From Nitrospira sp. CR1.1 (GTDB taxonomy: Bacteria; Nitrospirota; Nitrospiria; Nitrospirales; Nitrospiraceae), in the NCBI GenBank assembly GCA_014055465.1, contig WIAF01000009.1, positions 119,966 through 183,965 on the forward strand: a stretch of DNA of 64,000 nucleotides, in the 5' to 3' direction. The translations under genes and the position numbers were made by a program. Under the pieces are notes generated by a model, which was not told the origin of the DNA, did not search any database, and saw only the letters and a program-made list of their open reading frames with translations. Numbering within the stretch: position 1 is the first letter of the stretch; each line of letters begins with the position of its first letter. Below, one piece after another: positions 37,023-45,652 of the stretch.

Positions 37023-38096
37023 CTAGAGATTCGAAGCGTGCTGCTGTCCGGTCTTCCCCGGGAGCGCAGCGGCATCCGCAATGAGTTGTTGATACATTTT
37101 TAGGTAGTCGTTGGCCATACGCTGGGCGGTAAATCGCTCGTCGAATACCTGACGGCATCGATGGCGGTCGATCGTGCCAAGCTTCGCGACCTGGCTCACC
37201 ATTTCATCGAGGTTTTCACTGATGAAGCCCGTCATACCATGACCAATGATTTCCGGAATAGATCCCCGGCGGTAGGCGAGGACGGGTGTACCACAAGCAA
37301 GACTTTCAATCAATACGAGGCCGAACGGTTCGGGCCAGTCATACGGGCAGATCAGCCCGATTGCGTTTCCGATGAAGTCGCTCTTCTCCGCGTCGGTGAT
37401 TTCCCCGACAAACTCGATCAAGGGATGGTCGAGGAGCGGTTCCACCACCCGTTCAAAGTAGGCACGATCGGCCGGGTCGACCTTCGCCGCCATTTTCAGA
37501 GGCAAGCCGACACGTTTTGCCAATTCGATCGCTTGATCCGGACACTTTTCCGGGGAGACACGGCCGAGAAACGCAAGGTACTTGCCCGGTTCTGCATTGA
37601 ACTTGTACAGATCCTTCGGCAACCCGTGATAGATAGTGTTGGCCCAGTTACACCAGGGCAACGGCCGGCGCTGCGAGTCCGAGATGGAGACGAGCGGCAA
37701 CTCCGCAAAGTCACGGAAAACCGGGACGAGCTCGGGCAAATCCAACCGGCCGTGCAGCGTCGTGACGACCGGCACGCGACAGCGGCGGGACAGCGAAAAT
37801 GCTAAAAAATCGAGATGGGAGTGGATGAGGTCGAATTGGTCGGCGGCAGCGAACACCTGCTCCATCATCTGAATGAGCGGGGCTTCGCGGTTGAAAATTC
37901 CCGTATTCAAACGCAATGCCTGCTGGCACGGGGATTCCAACTTTGCCTTTGTCACTGAATCACCGCTGGCAAACAGCGTCACTTCGTGGCCTTGGCGGAC
38001 AAGTTCTTCCGTCAGGTAGGAAACGATGCGTTCTGTGCCTCCATACAACTTCGGAGGGACACTTTCCCAAAGCGGCGAGACCTGGGCAATCCTCAT
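37023..38096 (-). CDS. GT4-family glycosyltransferase
   Basis: 357 residues in a GT-B fold. MRIAQVSPLWESVPPKLYGGTERIVSYL is a frequent start in GT4 enzymes. LAFLGRVSPEKCPDQAI opens the nucleotide-sugar domain, and PFGLVLIESLACGTPVLAYRRGSIPEII is the E-x7-E donor motif. Product unknown (polysaccharide or glycolipid). It heads the run GT4 - MFS2 - BON - MFS1. Confidence 0.9.
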   Translation of the reverse strand: MRIAQVSPLWESVPPKLYGGTERIVSYLTEELVRQGHEVTLFASGDSVTKAKLESPCQQALRLNTGIFNREAPLIQMMEQVFAAADQFDLIHSHLDFLAFSLSRRCRVPVVTTLHGRLDLPELVPVFRDFAELPLVSISDSQRRPLPWCNWANTIYHGLPKDLYKFNAEPGKYLAFLGRVSPEKCPDQAIELAKRVGLPLKMAAKVDPADRAYFERVVEPLLDHPLIEFVGEITDAEKSDFIGNAIGLICPYDWPEPFGLVLIESLACGTPVLAYRRGSIPEIIGHGMTGFISENLDEMVSQVAKLGTIDRHRCRQVFDERFTAQRMANDYLKMYQQLIADAAALPGKTGQQHASNL

Positions 38097-38643
38097 ACAA
38101 ACAATCTCCTTTGATCTTGAACGGTCGATGACAGGAGCGTGAACTCAGCGGCCCGTACCACACCGCGCCTACCACCGTCTGTCGGCATTCTTTCCGTTCT
38201 CCATATGCGATTCAATTGACATCTTTGACATGAGCGCAATGTTTTTGTCGTCTCGTTGCGAAACAGACAATCACAGGTAGCGACCGTGGGCAAAGCAATC
38301 GCCATACCGCCGAAATTATTCCAGCCAATCCGAAATCAGAAAAATTAAAAACTTTCAATAAAATAAACTAGTTATGATTGATTGCCCTAAAAATTACAGG
38401 AGACATATTCGACTTGCAGGCTGTGGATTCTGTGGACAATCAACATTTCCCCGGGCTCTTCGCTGTGACAGCCTTGCCGCGATACACCAAACCGCCACAG
38501 AGCCAGGTCTTTCCAGGCGCGAAAAGACTTGCCGCCGGAAGCTCAGAAACTAGATCGGAAGAAAGAACTTGAGCGGACGGAGCGTTCGGAGCGCCTCTCC
38601 CGGTTGAAACGTACGGAACGCGCTCCGCAAGTCGATTGGCTGC
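38097..38643. other. 547-bp intergenic region with an AT-rich island
   Basis: Contains no convincing ORF. A stretch at about 38330-38395 is strikingly AT-rich (runs of A/T such as AAAAATTAAAAAC) in GC-rich DNA. It must include the promoter for the GT4 gene. I see no repeat or RNA motif. Confidence 0.4.
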
Positions 38644-39063
38644 TTAGGGAATATCGTCGAGCAGCCCCGATTGAACCGGAGGCAGGGGTCCGGCGTCACG
38701 CGGCACGGGAGGAAAGACCACGGGGGAACCTGACTGATTCGCGCCCTGAATGAGACCGACCGACAATTGGGGACCAAGCGTCATCACGGCGCCACTCCAC
38801 GCCTGACCGGTGGTGGGATTCCGGAACCTGTACGACTCGAAGTTATTTCCAAAGTTATAGATAAGCCCCTGTGTTCCCTGGTTATCGATGTACAGATTAC
38901 CGGGACCTACGAGGCCAAACAGCGGCGCCACGCCTCCATTGAATCCCCGCACACCTGAGACGGACTGCGCCAACAAAGACGACACCCACAGCAGCCCGAC
39001 CGTCACCGCAATCAGCCCCATACAAGTCGAGAGCCTTATCGCCCGGCCCATGCGCGTCAACAT
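38644..39063 (-). CDS. Secreted protein of unknown function
   Basis: 139 residues: a basic N-terminus and hydrophobic segment (about 9-33, ending LLAQS), then a Gly/Pro/Asn-rich mature part (FNGGVAPLFGLVGPG, NFGNNFESYRFRNPTTGQAW). No cysteines in the mature part and no known domain. GGAG precedes the chosen ATG. Divergent from the TolC-like gene with 87 bp between. Confidence 0.5.
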   Translation of the reverse strand: MLTRMGRAIRLSTCMGLIAVTVGLLWVSSLLAQSVSGVRGFNGGVAPLFGLVGPGNLYIDNQGTQGLIYNFGNNFESYRFRNPTTGQAWSGAVMTLGPQLSVGLIQGANQSGSPVVFPPVPRDAGPLPPVQSGLLDDIP

Positions 39064-39150
39064 GGACACCGATCTCCGTTTGTGATACCACGCCTCCATC
39101 ATGATGAATTCAGTATGGCTCAACCCGGACCTCGCAGCAAGGAGTTTGTT

Positions 39151-40701
39151 ATGACACCTTCAATCCTCCGGGGATGCCTGTCCATCGGAAGCGCGACCGT
39201 GCTCTTTCTCTGGACGGCGTCCTCTTCCTTCGGCCTGGAAGTGACCAAACCCGTTCCAACCGAACGACGCGAAGCCATGTCGCTGGCCGATGCGGTTCTG
39301 AGAGCCTTGCAGAACAACCTCGACATTCATATCGGTCGGCAAACCAAAGAGAGCCGCCTCGCGGACATTATTATTGAGCAAGCGAAATTCGACCCGACGA
39401 TCAGCTTGAACGGCCAATACAACAGGCAGGTCGCGCCGCTGAATCGACCGATCCTTGGATTCACCGGCGCAAACCTGCAGGACATCACCAAATTCGACCA
39501 GAACACCTCCACCGTGACCGCCGACATCACCCAGAATCTCCCGACCGGCGCCAACTATGACCTGAACTACAGCCCGCAACGCAGCTACGTCAGCGGCCCC
39601 AACACCTTTCTCTTCAACCCGGCCTGGACAGGGGGACTCGCGCTGACGGTCACGCAACCGTTGTTGAGAAACTTCGGCACGGATGTCAACCGGACGTTCA
39701 TTTCGATCGCGCAAAACAACGCCACCGTCGAACAACATGTGTTTCTCGATCGTGTCTTGACCGTGATCGCCACCGTCGAGCAGACATTCTGGGAAATGGT
39801 CTTTGCGAATGAAAATCTGAAAGTCGCCCAGGCGGCACTCAAGGCAGCGGAAGAACTCCTGGCCAGTAACCGCGCCAAGGCCAAGGCCGGCGTCATGTCG
39901 ATCGTCGACGTCCTGCAGGCGGAAGCGGCGGTCGCCTCTCGCGTCGAACAGATCCTCGTGGCTGAAAAATCCATTCGGGATCAGGAAGACCAACTGCGCC
40001 GGCTCTTGAATCCTGCTGAGGAAGAACTTCGGCAGGACTTGCGCCTGATGCCGACTGATCCCCCGACCACCTCGCTGGAAGCCATCAGCCTTCAGGAAGC
40101 CATTGATATCGCCATGGAACGCCGCCCGGAAGTCTTACAAGCCGGCAAGAACGTGGAGAGTAGCGACCTCAATGTGAAGTTCGCCAAGAATCAATTGCTC
40201 CCGACCCTGTCGGTGCAAGGGACCATGGGACTCTCCGGCCTGGGAGCCGACTACGGGGACGCCACGAGACGGAATTTCGGCGGAGACTTTTACAATTATG
40301 GCGCCGGATTGGTCCTGAGTTATCCAATCGGCAACCGCTCGGCCTATAGCACCTACAATAAACGACAATTGGAGTCCCGGAACGCGCAGGCGTCGCTGCA
40401 AAGCGTTCGCCAACAAGTGATCGTCGGTGTCCGCGAAGCCGTCCGCCGCGTGCACACCGATTTCAAACGAATCGAAACCACTCGGTCGGCCCGTATCATG
40501 GCCGAAAAGCAGTTGCAGGCCGAACAAGAGCGGTTGAAGGTCGGCCTCAGCACCACACGCTTTGTGCTCGACTTCCAGCGCGACCTGGCCACGGCGCAAG
40601 GCAATGAACTCCGCGCCACGGTGGACTACAACAAATCGTTGTCGAACCTGGCCAGGAATAAGGCCACCACGCTCGAACGGTATAGCTTGCGGCTCGAATA
40701 A
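39151..40701 (+). CDS. TolC-family outer-membrane efflux protein
   Basis: 516 residues: signal peptide (1-26, ending SSFG) and two OEP repeats with long helices (ERREAMSLADAVLRALQNNLDIHIGR; LQEAIDIAMERRPEVLQAGKNVESSDLNVKFAKNQLLPTLSV). Forms the outer-membrane duct of a tripartite exporter or type I secretion system; partner genes are not in this window. Strong AAGGAG before the ATG. First of four genes in tight succession (7-18 bp gaps). Confidence 0.9.
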   Translation: MTPSILRGCLSIGSATVLFLWTASSSFGLEVTKPVPTERREAMSLADAVLRALQNNLDIHIGRQTKESRLADIIIEQAKFDPTISLNGQYNRQVAPLNRPILGFTGANLQDITKFDQNTSTVTADITQNLPTGANYDLNYSPQRSYVSGPNTFLFNPAWTGGLALTVTQPLLRNFGTDVNRTFISIAQNNATVEQHVFLDRVLTVIATVEQTFWEMVFANENLKVAQAALKAAEELLASNRAKAKAGVMSIVDVLQAEAAVASRVEQILVAEKSIRDQEDQLRRLLNPAEEELRQDLRLMPTDPPTTSLEAISLQEAIDIAMERRPEVLQAGKNVESSDLNVKFAKNQLLPTLSVQGTMGLSGLGADYGDATRRNFGGDFYNYGAGLVLSYPIGNRSAYSTYNKRQLESRNAQASLQSVRQQVIVGVREAVRRVHTDFKRIETTRSARIMAEKQLQAEQERLKVGLSTTRFVLDFQRDLATAQGNELRATVDYNKSLSNLARNKATTLERYSLRLE

Positions 40702-40707
40702 CGGCCC

Positions 40708-41391
40708 ATGATCAGGCCTGAGGATGCGTCGGCTGCTCATGCGACTCAGAGCCACGAACGGGGGGCAGCGCTTGCGCTGCTCCCTCTCGCCGCCACACTC
40801 CTGTATTACGCCTCTCCGCTCGACCTTCGGCAGCTGCGCCTCTATCAATTCCTTCCCCAGCTCTGCGCCTATGCCGCCCTGGTAACATGGAGCCGCATCA
40901 ATGACGCACCAGGCCGAAAGCTCGGCCTGACAAGCACCCTCATTTCGCAGGGGCTTCGCTGGGGCACAACGACCGGGCTGGCACTCGGCACGGTCAATCT
41001 CCTGGTGATTCTCTATCTGGTTCCTCTGCTTGGAGGAGACTATCGGTTTCTCGCCGAGACTCCCCATGCCAAAATTCCGCTGCTGCTCATGGTGCCATGG
41101 TTCATTCTGTTCATTGCCACCATCGTCGAGCTAAACTTTCGCGGCTTTCTGGTAGGCCGGTTGCTGGCGCTGGGACTTCCCGCTGCCATCGCCGTGCCAT
41201 TGAGCGCTCTGCTGTTTGCCTTCGATCCGTTCCTGGTGGCAACCTTTCAACAGCTCCACTGGATTGCCGTCTGGGATGGCCTGGTCTGGGGCAGCTTGTG
41301 GGTCGCCTCCAGAAACTTGTCTGTCACCATCGTAGCCCATGCCGTCGAAGTCATCCTGCTGTATGGTGTCATGCGAGTGGTGCTGGGGTAG
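40708..41391 (+). CDS. CPBP/CAAX-protease-like membrane protein
   Basis: 227 residues, six or seven hydrophobic segments. VELNFRGFLVGRL resembles the first CPBP motif (EExxxR) with one Glu missing, and VTIVAHAVEVILL the histidine motif, so catalytic competence is uncertain. Family roles include prenyl-protein processing and bacteriocin immunity. Seven bases after the TolC-like gene. Confidence 0.55.
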   Translation: MIRPEDASAAHATQSHERGAALALLPLAATLLYYASPLDLRQLRLYQFLPQLCAYAALVTWSRINDAPGRKLGLTSTLISQGLRWGTTTGLALGTVNLLVILYLVPLLGGDYRFLAETPHAKIPLLLMVPWFILFIATIVELNFRGFLVGRLLALGLPAAIAVPLSALLFAFDPFLVATFQQLHWIAVWDGLVWGSLWVASRNLSVTIVAHAVEVILLYGVMRVVLG

Positions 41392-41408
41392 CCTCGAAAC
41401 GGTGCAGC

Positions 41409-42428
41409 ATGAATCCCTCCTTCTCCAGCTTTCTCGTCAATGATGCGTTCGGCGACCCCGGTCTGTTTGTCGAAGTGCGGTGGTCGAAACGCGCCCTCTT
41501 GTTCGACCTCGGTCACAACGATGCCCTTGGGCCGACGCGCCTGTTGCGCGCGAGCGATATCTTTATCTCCCACACCCACATGGACCACTTCATCGGGTTT
41601 GACGCTCTGCTGCGCGTCGCCCTCGGCCGCGGCAAAACGTTGCGACTCCACGGGCCACCGGGCCTGACCTCAAATGTTCAAGGAAAACTTCAGGGCTATA
41701 CCTGGAACCTCGTGGACGGTTACCCGCTCACGATCTCCGTGCAAGAGTTTCATGCTGATGGGATCAGAACAGCGACCTTTCAAGCCACGAATGGTTTTCA
41801 ACGTCAGGACGGACCGAATGTAACATTGGCCGACGGCCTCACCGATGGGTCCCTCACGGTGCTCCAAGATCCCATGTTCACCGTGCACGCGTCGGCACTC
41901 AACCACCGCATCCCTTCATTCGCCTATGCCTTGCAGGAGCAGTTCCATGTCAACTTCAACAAAGAACGATTGCACGCAGCGGGGCTTCCGGTGGGTTACT
42001 GGCTGAAAGAAGTGAAACAGTATCTGTGGCAAGGCCAGCCCGACGACTTTCGGTTTGTCGCCACGCTCTACCATGAACATCATCGGGAAGAACGCGAGTT
42101 TGTCCTGGGTGAGATCCGCGACCGCTTCATCACTCTCACGCGCGGCCAGAAAATCGCCTATGTTGTGGATGCTCGCTACGATCCGGAGAACGAAAACAAG
42201 ATTGTGGATCTTGCGCGAGGCGCCGACATCTTTTACTGTGAGGCCCCCTATCTGGACCGGGATGCGGACAAGGCGCGGGACCGGTATCACCTCACGGCCA
42301 GGCAGGCCGGCGTGATGGCAAGAAAGGCTGCCGTGCGCGAATTAGTCGTGTTTCACTTTTCGCCGCGGTATACGGGGCTGGGGCACGAGATCGAAGCGGA
42401 GGCGCGAAAAGCCTTCCGCGGAGAGTGA
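41409..42428 (+). CDS. Metallo-beta-lactamase-fold hydrolase, RNase Z-like
   Basis: 339 residues with zinc motif SHTHMDHFIGFD, DYP-like Asp region VVDARYDPEN, YHLTARQAGVMA and HFSPRYTG in the places expected of RNase Z/ElaC-type enzymes. It lacks the long exosite arm of classical tRNase Z. Could process RNA or a phosphodiester. ATG 41409, 17 bp after the CPBP gene. Confidence 0.8.
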   Translation: MNPSFSSFLVNDAFGDPGLFVEVRWSKRALLFDLGHNDALGPTRLLRASDIFISHTHMDHFIGFDALLRVALGRGKTLRLHGPPGLTSNVQGKLQGYTWNLVDGYPLTISVQEFHADGIRTATFQATNGFQRQDGPNVTLADGLTDGSLTVLQDPMFTVHASALNHRIPSFAYALQEQFHVNFNKERLHAAGLPVGYWLKEVKQYLWQGQPDDFRFVATLYHEHHREEREFVLGEIRDRFITLTRGQKIAYVVDARYDPENENKIVDLARGADIFYCEAPYLDRDADKARDRYHLTARQAGVMARKAAVRELVVFHFSPRYTGLGHEIEAEARKAFRGE

Positions 42429-42440
42429 AGGAGGCGGCGG

Positions 42441-42779
42441 ATGGGTGAGTGGGCGAAGTACGCACTCTACTTCCTGTTGGGCGGCACCATCGTCAGCATC
42501 TCCACATACCTCGGTTCGCAGGGGCGGTCGTTTCTCGCCGCCTTCGCGAGCACCTTCCCCGCAATGACCGGCGCGACGTTTATCCTCATCTATCTCAACG
42601 GCGGCAGTGAACACCTCGTCACCTATGCCAAAAACCTGCTCTGGTTCGTACCCCCCTGGCTGGTGTATGTCGGGTGCATGATCTACGGCGTCGAACGGAT
42701 CGGGTTTTGGCTCTCAATGGCCGGCTCACTTGCCCTCTACATGGTTTGCGTCGCGCTGGTGAAATTCCTGGCGCGATAG
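42441..42779 (+). CDS. Small membrane protein, DUF3147/GlpM-like
   Basis: 112 residues with four hydrophobic helices and small polar loops (STYLGSQGRSF, NGGSEHL). The length and layout resemble DUF3147/GlpM proteins, but the match is by impression only. Last gene of the TolC - CPBP - MBL run. Confidence 0.5.
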   Translation: MGEWAKYALYFLLGGTIVSISTYLGSQGRSFLAAFASTFPAMTGATFILIYLNGGSEHLVTYAKNLLWFVPPWLVYVGCMIYGVERIGFWLSMAGSLALYMVCVALVKFLAR

Positions 42780-42790
42780 AGCCAACAAGC

Positions 42791-42819
42791 TTGCAGGAGA
42801 AGTCACAATTCTGTACACT
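42791..42819 (+). promoter_or_regulatory. Promoter of the Phd-RelE locus
   Basis: TTGCAG, 17 bases, TACACT, ending 15 bp before the antitoxin ATG. TA operons are usually autoregulated at such a site; I see no clear palindrome. Confidence 0.4.
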
Positions 42820-42834
42820 CCCTACCGATCAGGT

Positions 42835-43107
42835 ATGCCAATGACAAAAACCATGTCGCTCAAACAAGCCCGCTCCCGCTTCTCCTCTTTGGTGGACAAG
42901 GCCGATCGCTTGTCAGAGCGAGTCATCGTCACAAAAAATGGGGCGCCTAAGGCGGTCGTCATGGGCGCGGAAGAATTTGAAAGCTGGGTTGAGACGTTGG
43001 AACTGCTCTCACATCCAAAAGCGGTGAAGTCTCTTGAGCAAGGACTGAAGGAAGCGAAGGCAGGGAAACTCCGGTCGTTCAAGGACGTGTTCGGCGAAAA
43101 GCAGTGA
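42835..43107 (+). CDS. Phd/YefM-family antitoxin
   Basis: 90 residues. KQARSRFSSLVDKADRL and RVIVTKNGAPKAVVMGAEEFESW are the Phd/YefM N-terminal DNA-binding and dimerisation blocks. The C-terminal 40 residues would neutralise a RelE-type toxin. Stop TGA overlaps the GTG of the downstream relE remnant, so the pair is a genuine TA arrangement, but its toxin is broken. Confidence 0.88.
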   Translation: MPMTKTMSLKQARSRFSSLVDKADRLSERVIVTKNGAPKAVVMGAEEFESWVETLELLSHPKAVKSLEQGLKEAKAGKLRSFKDVFGEKQ

Positions 43108-43358
43108 GACAAGCGCGACTGACCCCACAAGCCATCAAGGACCTGACATCCTTCGACGCCGGAACCCGCGACAAAATCAAAGACGCCATCCGTCACCTGG
43201 CCGAGCATCCTCTGGACGGCAACCCGCTGAAGGGGAAATTTCAAAAAGACAAGATTCTGTCTTACCGAGTCTAGCCCTATCGAATCCTCTACCGAAAGAC
43301 CGGCGCCGAGTGGTTGGATATTCTGTCGATTGAACACCGCAAGGACGTCTATCGGTAG
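43104..43358 (+). pseudogene. RelE/ParE-type toxin interrupted by an in-frame stop
   Basis: An 85-codon frame reads RQARLTPQAIKDL...KGKFQKDKILSYRV, then TAG at 43272-43274, then PYRILYRKTGAEWLDILSIEHRKDVYR and a natural stop. Length and C-terminal block (YRILYR...HRKDVYR) are typical of RelE. A single base change (for example TGG to TAG) would explain it. The truncated 56-residue product lacks the catalytic C-terminus. Confidence 0.85.
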
Positions 43359-43401
43359 GCAAGTTCCTGCGCATAATCCTTCCCTACACGAAACGACTCT
43401 T

Positions 43402-43430
43402 TCGACATTTCATCCCAGCTCCCGTATACT
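43402..43430 (+). promoter_or_regulatory. Promoter of the MntA-HepT locus
   Basis: TCGACA, 17 bases, TATACT, about 27 bp before the mntA ATG. The -10 is strong. Confidence 0.45.
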
Positions 43431-43457
43431 TCGACTGCCAATCGCAGGGCACGCACA

Positions 43458-43853
43458 ATGAACCTTCAAGCTCTCCCACAATTTCTGTCCGAGCAGATCC
43501 CCGATCTGCTGGCTACCTACCAATTCGGCTCACAGGCCCAGGGCACCGCGCGGCCGGACAGTGACATCGATCTCGCTGTGCTGACGCGCAATCCGATCTC
43601 CGGTGAGTTGTTCTTTCAATTGGCACAGGAGCTTGCCGTACGTCTTGGCCGCGATGTGGACCTATTGGACCTGAGGAGTACGACGACGGTCATGCGCGCG
43701 CAAATTATTAGTACCGGTCGATGCCTCGAAAGTTGTGACGACCAGGCCCGAGCCGAATTCGAAATGTATGCGTACTCCGACTATGCGAGGCTCAACGAAG
43801 AACGACGGGATCTACTGAAAGACATCAAAGAGCGCGGGCTGATCTATGGCTGA
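43458..43853 (+). CDS. mntA: MntA-like minimal nucleotidyltransferase antitoxin
   Basis: 131 residues. The nucleotidyltransferase motif GSQAQGTARPDSDID satisfies G-S-x10-D-x-D (residues 24-38), and a third Asp lies in RDVDLLDL. In the family MntA AMPylates a Tyr of the toxin HepT to neutralise it. It overlaps hepT by 8 bp. Confidence 0.85.
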   Translation: MNLQALPQFLSEQIPDLLATYQFGSQAQGTARPDSDIDLAVLTRNPISGELFFQLAQELAVRLGRDVDLLDLRSTTTVMRAQIISTGRCLESCDDQARAEFEMYAYSDYARLNEERRDLLKDIKERGLIYG

Positions 43854-44259
43854 CGACGTAGTGCTGAACAAGGCGGCAAGTATCGAACGATGCCTCGCCC
43901 GCATCAGCGAAGAGTATGCCGGCAAACGTGAACATCTCTATGAGAATCAAACGAAGCAAGATGCCATCGTTCTCAATCTTCAACGCGCATGCGAAACCGC
44001 GATCGATCTCGCCATGTATGTCATCAGCCAACGCAGGTTCGGCTTGCCACAGGAAAGCCGAGATGCCATTCCTGTCCTGCAGGCTGCCGACATACTTTCA
44101 TCAAAGCTCGCGAAACGCATGCGGCGAATGGTCGGCTTCCGCAACGTGGCCGTATATGATTACACCCGCCTCAATCTCGATATTATCCAGACAATCATTA
44201 CGAAACACCTCGGCGACTTCCGACAATTCTCGGCTGCGATCGTGAAGGCCTGTGGATAG
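43846..44259 (+). CDS. hepT: HepT-like ribonuclease toxin with altered active site
   Basis: 137 residues, an all-helical HEPN protein. The expected R-x4-H-x-Y motif reads R99-NVAV-Y104-D-Y106: the catalytic His is replaced by Tyr. The codon is TAT (44155-44157), one C-to-T change from CAT. Arg99 and the AMPylatable Tyr106 remain. The rest of the fold looks intact, so RNase activity is probably lost while binding to MntA may persist. Confidence 0.82.
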   Translation: MADDVVLNKAASIERCLARISEEYAGKREHLYENQTKQDAIVLNLQRACETAIDLAMYVISQRRFGLPQESRDAIPVLQAADILSSKLAKRMRRMVGFRNVAVYDYTRLNLDIIQTIITKHLGDFRQFSAAIVKACG

Positions 44260-44313
44260 GCTGGGCGGGGCTGCACCAGCTCTACCAAAAACTACATTCC
44301 AACCAACTCACCT

Positions 44314-44484
44314 TTAGACCTCCCGCTTCCGAAAATCGCTGACGGACTGCCCAGCAGGCACGGACTTGCCTCGATGCGGCGGATTCTTGAATAATCGATC
44401 CACGCAATCAAGACAGCATAGACTGGCCGTGCTTGGGATTGTGTCGCCACAGGCAGGATGACCGACATCATGACAGAAGACCAT
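44314..44484 (-). CDS. Possible small zinc-binding protein
   Basis: 56 residues from ATG 44484. Two metal-type clusters, CHDVGHPAC and CCLDC, precede a basic tail (FKNPPHRGKSVPAGQSV, ending FRKREV). The Cys/His spacing is unlikely by chance, but there is no good ribosome-binding site and no recognised family. The frame opens 15 codons further upstream without an ATG or GTG and holds one more Cys. Overlaps the upstream region of the lipoprotein gene. Confidence 0.35.
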   Translation of the reverse strand: MVFCHDVGHPACGDTIPSTASLCCLDCVDRLFKNPPHRGKSVPAGQSVSDFRKREV

Positions 44485-44513
44485 ATCAGCCGAGCATATG
44501 TAGATACGACCCG

Positions 44514-44717
44514 ATGATCCGAATACTCACACTGCTTGTACTCCTCGGCTCGGTCAGTGGATGCTCTTTTCTTTTACAGCCGATGCGGACTCCGATCGGA
44601 CATTCCTCGGATGAAAACGGTCGGCGATGCTCGACCTACCAGGCGAAGTCGGAGAGGGTGTACGAAACGATCTGCGATGACGGCGGCCCAACTCAAGGGT
44701 CGGCATACGGCCGGTAA
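44514..44717 (+). CDS. Small lipoprotein of unknown function
   Basis: 67 residues: MIRILTLLVLLGSVSGC is a lipoprotein signal with the lipobox Cys at 17. The mature 50 residues are polar and contain two further cysteines (RRCSTY, TICDDGG). No known domain. Confidence 0.5.
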   Translation: MIRILTLLVLLGSVSGCSFLLQPMRTPIGHSSDENGRRCSTYQAKSERVYETICDDGGPTQGSAYGR

Positions 44718-44736
44718 GGTGCCAAGAGGCCATGGC

Positions 44737-45510
44737 TCAAAACATCAAGTGATCGTTAATGGTTAATCCAAAGTGCTCCTGGAGTAGCGTTTTGCACTGC
44801 TCTTCACTTTTCACATGAAGTTCCTGCGTACCTTCATGCCCGCGCACCTTCAGCACATTGTCGATGAGTGACGCCCTCCCCTCGGGAGTCGGCATCGTGC
44901 AGATACGCTGCTGAGTAAAGAGGGAGTCCGGTGAGTGCGAGTGGTAGTAGCTCGCGAACAGATAGTCCACCGGCAGGCAGGATTCGAGTCCGAAGGAATA
45001 GATGTCCATCCAGAGACGATCACGCTCGCCTTGCAGCAGATACTCACCTCGTTCGCCGACAACGAGCCTGAAGCACTCTTGCCCCTGCCGCCCTTCTTCT
45101 CCAATCGCCAGCCTCAAAGGTTCAAGTAATCCATGACCTCCGAACCCAACATCCACGATCCATGCGTTCGCGCCCGTCTTGACCATCAACAGCTGATGAC
45201 TTCTCGGCCTCTCCCCTTCCGCACCATACAACACCCGGGCGGCCAGCCTGGTCACCGCAAACCCCACATCTTCCAAAAGCAGCGCAAATAGTCCGTTCAA
45301 CTCGAAACAATATCCGCCCCGACGTTGAAGCACAACCTTGCGAAAGAGGTCCGACGGATCCAGCGAGATCGGCCGCCCAAGATGGATATCCAGATTTTCG
45401 AACGGCACGGTCATCACATGGGCTCGATGCAAGCCCCGTAAGGTCTCCACTGAAGACGTCAACGGCCCTTGATACCCGATGCGCGCAAGATAGGCAGAAC
45501 GATCAAGCAT
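44737..45510 (-). CDS. nat: Arylamine N-acetyltransferase
   Basis: 257 residues, usual size. Catalytic triad Cys68 (RRGGYCFELN), His105 (PRSHQLL) and Asp120 (WIVDVGFGG). PFENLDIHLGRPI is another conserved block. It transfers acetyl from acetyl-CoA to arylamines or hydrazines; in some bacteria homologues act in amide-forming biosynthesis. Divergent from uvrA. Confidence 0.92.
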   Translation of the reverse strand: MLDRSAYLARIGYQGPLTSSVETLRGLHRAHVMTVPFENLDIHLGRPISLDPSDLFRKVVLQRRGGYCFELNGLFALLLEDVGFAVTRLAARVLYGAEGERPRSHQLLMVKTGANAWIVDVGFGGHGLLEPLRLAIGEEGRQGQECFRLVVGERGEYLLQGERDRLWMDIYSFGLESCLPVDYLFASYYHSHSPDSLFTQQRICTMPTPEGRASLIDNVLKVRGHEGTQELHVKSEEQCKTLLQEHFGLTINDHLMF

Positions 45511-45652
45511 GCTCCCTCCCCGGTGAGGCGGCCATTATACGGAAACGAGCTTGAGGATCACAGGCGGCGTCACCCACGACGAATGCGCTCATTGCGGTCA
45601 CCCCACACAGTTGCTACGATGGCCGGTCATCCTTCACGAGGAGCACTCCGCC

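Noticed and set aside
39160..39993. Leftward 277-codon ORF opposite the TolC-like gene
   Set aside because: Antisense shadow in GC-rich coding DNA; the TolC frame has signal peptide, ribosome-binding site and OEP repeats.
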